In this document: one piece after another, positions 62,229-64,000 of the stretch
Position numbering within the stretch: the first letter of the stretch is position 1
How the letters are laid out: each line of letters opens with the position of its first letter
NCBI RefSeq assembly: GCF_022539665.2
Contig: NC_081339.1
Location: 6,510,367-6,574,366, forward strand
DNA: 64,000 nt
From: Daphnia carinata
Lineage: Eukaryota > Arthropoda > Branchiopoda > Diplostraca > Daphniidae
Direction of reading: 5' to 3'
Program-made: the position numbers and the translations under genes
The notes under the pieces: model-generated
What the model was told of the DNA's origin: nothing
The model's input: only the letters and a program-made list of their open reading frames with translations
Database searches by the model: none

Positions 62229-63785
62229 ATGAAGCTCACCTTGATTGTCCTCCTCGTTGCCAGTGTTTTCGTCTCGGAGATCCGCTCCGCTCCTTACGGG
62301 TCAGTTTTTTCTCTTCTAAAAACATCAAATTCGTTTCACTATGTGGAGTTGATCCTGCAAATCCCTAAGAACAAAATATCTTTTTGTGAAAAACCATTCA
62401 AAAGGTATAACCATGAAAATTAATCGTACCTGTTTTAATTTTGCAGTAAAAAGACAGCGGCTGCCGAAAGCAATGAAAATGAAGAAGCTGCATCCGCAGA
62501 GGTAAACAAGGAAGAATCTTCGAAATCTTATTCAGACAAAGGCGAAAAGGGCGAAAAGGCTTCTTATTCCGACAAGGGCGACAAGGCTTCTTATTCCGAC
62601 AAGGCCTCTGAAACCTCTTATTCCGCACCAGCAGTAGACACTTCTTATTCAGCACCAGCTGAAGCACCAGCAGCCGAACCCGCTTACTCCGCACCGGCCG
62701 TCGAGGTTGCAGCCGTCGCTGAAGTTGTAGCTACTCCGGCCGTTGAAGCCGTTGCCGTTGTTGAAACATCCGCCATCGCCGCACCTGAAGCCGTTGCTGC
62801 CCCTGTTGCCGAAGCTGCCACCACTTACACAGCCACAGTTTACAGAGCCAAACGATCGCCCACCGTTGGAGCTACCGCCGCAGCCGCCGCACCAGTTGTT
62901 GATGTAACCGCCACTGCTGGCGCTGCTGTCGTGAGCGCTGGTTACACCGGCCGTGCCAGATGCGTCCTCAACGTCTGCGTTCCAGAACCCATTTCCGCTG
63001 AAGTCGTGTCCGCTGAAGTCGGAGTTGCCGCAGCCGCCGCTGCTGCCCCCGCTGTCGCTCCCGCCGTAGCTAAACGATCACCCACCGTCGCCGCTGGCGC
63101 TACTGCCACCGCTGCCGCCGCACCTTTGAGCCTTACCCAAGGCGCTGCTGTTACTGGTTACACCGGAGGCGCCACTTGCGTCAACAATGTTTGCGTTCCA
63201 GAGCCAATTTCCGCTGAAGTTATTTCCGCTGAAGTCGGAGTCACCGCCACCGCCGCCGCTTCATCAGTTTCTGCCCCAGCTGCTGCCGCCGCCGTCGTGA
63301 AACGATCACCCACCGTTGCCGGAGCTACCGCCGTCGCTGCCCCCGCCGCACCTTTGAGCCTTACCCAAGGCGCTGCTGCTACTGGCTACACCGGTGGCGC
63401 CACCTGCGTCAACGATGTTTGCGTTCCTGAAGTCGTTTCTGTTGAGGTTCTATCCGCTGAAGTCGGAGTCGCTGCCACCGCCACCGCTGCTGCTTCAACT
63501 GCCGCCGTTAAGCGATCGCCCACCGTTGCCGCTGCCGGAGCTACCACCGTCGCTGCCGCCGCGCCGTTGAGCCTCACCCAAGGCGCTGCTGCCACCGGTT
63601 ACACCGGAGGTGCCACTTGCGTGAACGATGTTTGCGTTCCAGAGCCAATTTCCGCTGAAGTTTTGTCGGCCGAAGCCGGTGTAGCTGCCGCAGCGTCCGC
63701 TTCAGCATCAGCCGCTGCCCCAGCAGCCGTCATCAAGCGAGCGGACACAGTTCCAGTTGCAGTGTCTGCTGCTCTTTACTATTAA
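62229..63785 (+). CDS. Secreted multi-module pro-protein with four Cys-x4-Cys units
   Basis: Exons 62229-62299 and 62447-63785 give 469 aa. The signal peptide is MKLTLIVLLVASVFVSEIRS. An N-terminal Ser/Tyr/Lys stretch with repeated SYSDKG and SYSAPA is like motifs of insect vitelline-membrane and cuticle proteins. The rest has four modules of about 75 residues, each beginning with a KR site (AKRSPTV, AKRSPTV, VKRSPTV, VKRSPTV), then an Ala/Val/Thr-rich spacer, then GYTGGATCVNNVCVPE or a close variant (Cys pairs near residues 196, 268, 345, 415) and a SAEVxSAEVGV tail. A last KR precedes a short C terminus ending LYY. Cleavage at every KR would release four related peptides with one possible disulphide each. 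The promoter is of the type shared by the cluster. A cross-linked envelope or cuticle protein is my inference; a peptide precursor is the alternative. Confidence 0.85.
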
Positions 63786-64000
63786 AAAAAAGATGCATTT
63801 TAATGAAAGGTTTGTCTTAATTTCAAAGTATTAGGATTTTTATAGCAATGGTGGTGTAACTCGAGTGCATCATCGACATACTTCCTTACCGTGTTTGTCT
63901 TAATGGAGATTCAAAATATTAATATATAATAATCGAAAATACTTTTATTACCGAACAATTCATCTGGCATTCAGAAAGAATACACGTTTTCGGCTCCAAC
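63786..64000. other. 3' flank of the last gene
   Basis: AT-rich sequence with tattaatatataataat-type stretches. No further gene starts before the window ends. Confidence 0.5.

Overview
The window is nuclear DNA from an arthropod, most probably a branchiopod crustacean close to Daphnia. It is AT-rich, and its genes are split by short introns (mostly 50-110 bases, GT-AG) that I could join by eye with consistent phase. The content also fits: C1q-like and Methuselah-like genes, tandem ionotropic receptors, a non-catalytic trypsin-like protein, DUF4789-type secreted proteins, and cuticle/eggshell-style low-complexity proteins. No sequence search was run, so the genus is an inference.

Layout. 1-10.2 kb is repeat-rich. 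It holds two minus-strand arrays of a roughly 140-base repeat whose every copy looks like a small exon between splice sites, a duplicated segment of about 650 bases, and one plus-strand C1q-like gene (6.7-8.3 kb). 11.1-15.7 kb is a complete 19-exon RNA polymerase III second-largest subunit gene (minus). A small secreted helical protein (16.7 kb, plus) and a Methuselah-type GPCR (17.5-19.8 kb, minus) follow. 22.6-29.2 kb carries two tandem ten-exon ionotropic receptor genes (minus). A serine protease homologue with two lost catalytic residues lies at 30.7-31.8 kb. 32.3-36.8 kb is a cluster of nine tRNA-Leu(UAA) genes, with a tenth at 41.6 kb; a short unrecognised split gene and an insulin-like peptide gene sit inside the cluster.

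37.9-63.8 kb is the most distinctive part. Seven plus-strand genes for secreted proteins lie in one orientation: five low-complexity pro-proteins and two DUF4789-type proteins. Each has a tiny first exon that encodes little more than a signal peptide, and most have a TATA-like box and an Inr-like TCAG. The low-complexity proteins carry basic cleavage sites (RRKR, RKKR, KR), acidic EPVEA-type repeats, Ala/Pro/Val blocks, an [10 protein letters not shown] cuticle-like motif, SYSAPA eggshell/cuticle-like motifs, Lys/Gly tails, or four Cys-x4-Cys modules. The 16.7-kb gene shares the N-terminal helical domain of the DUF4789 pair. I infer a locus for extracellular matrix proteins (cuticle, carapace or egg envelope) that are cleaved in the secretory pathway. 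The order, the shared promoter style and the cleavable repeats are visible; the function is not proven.

Large gene-poor stretches (39.5-45.3, 46.7-48.0, 49.2-50.8, 57.1-62.2 kb) are rich in A/T homopolymers and show no convincing genes, apart from two terminal exons of an unrecognised minus-strand gene near 59.1 kb.
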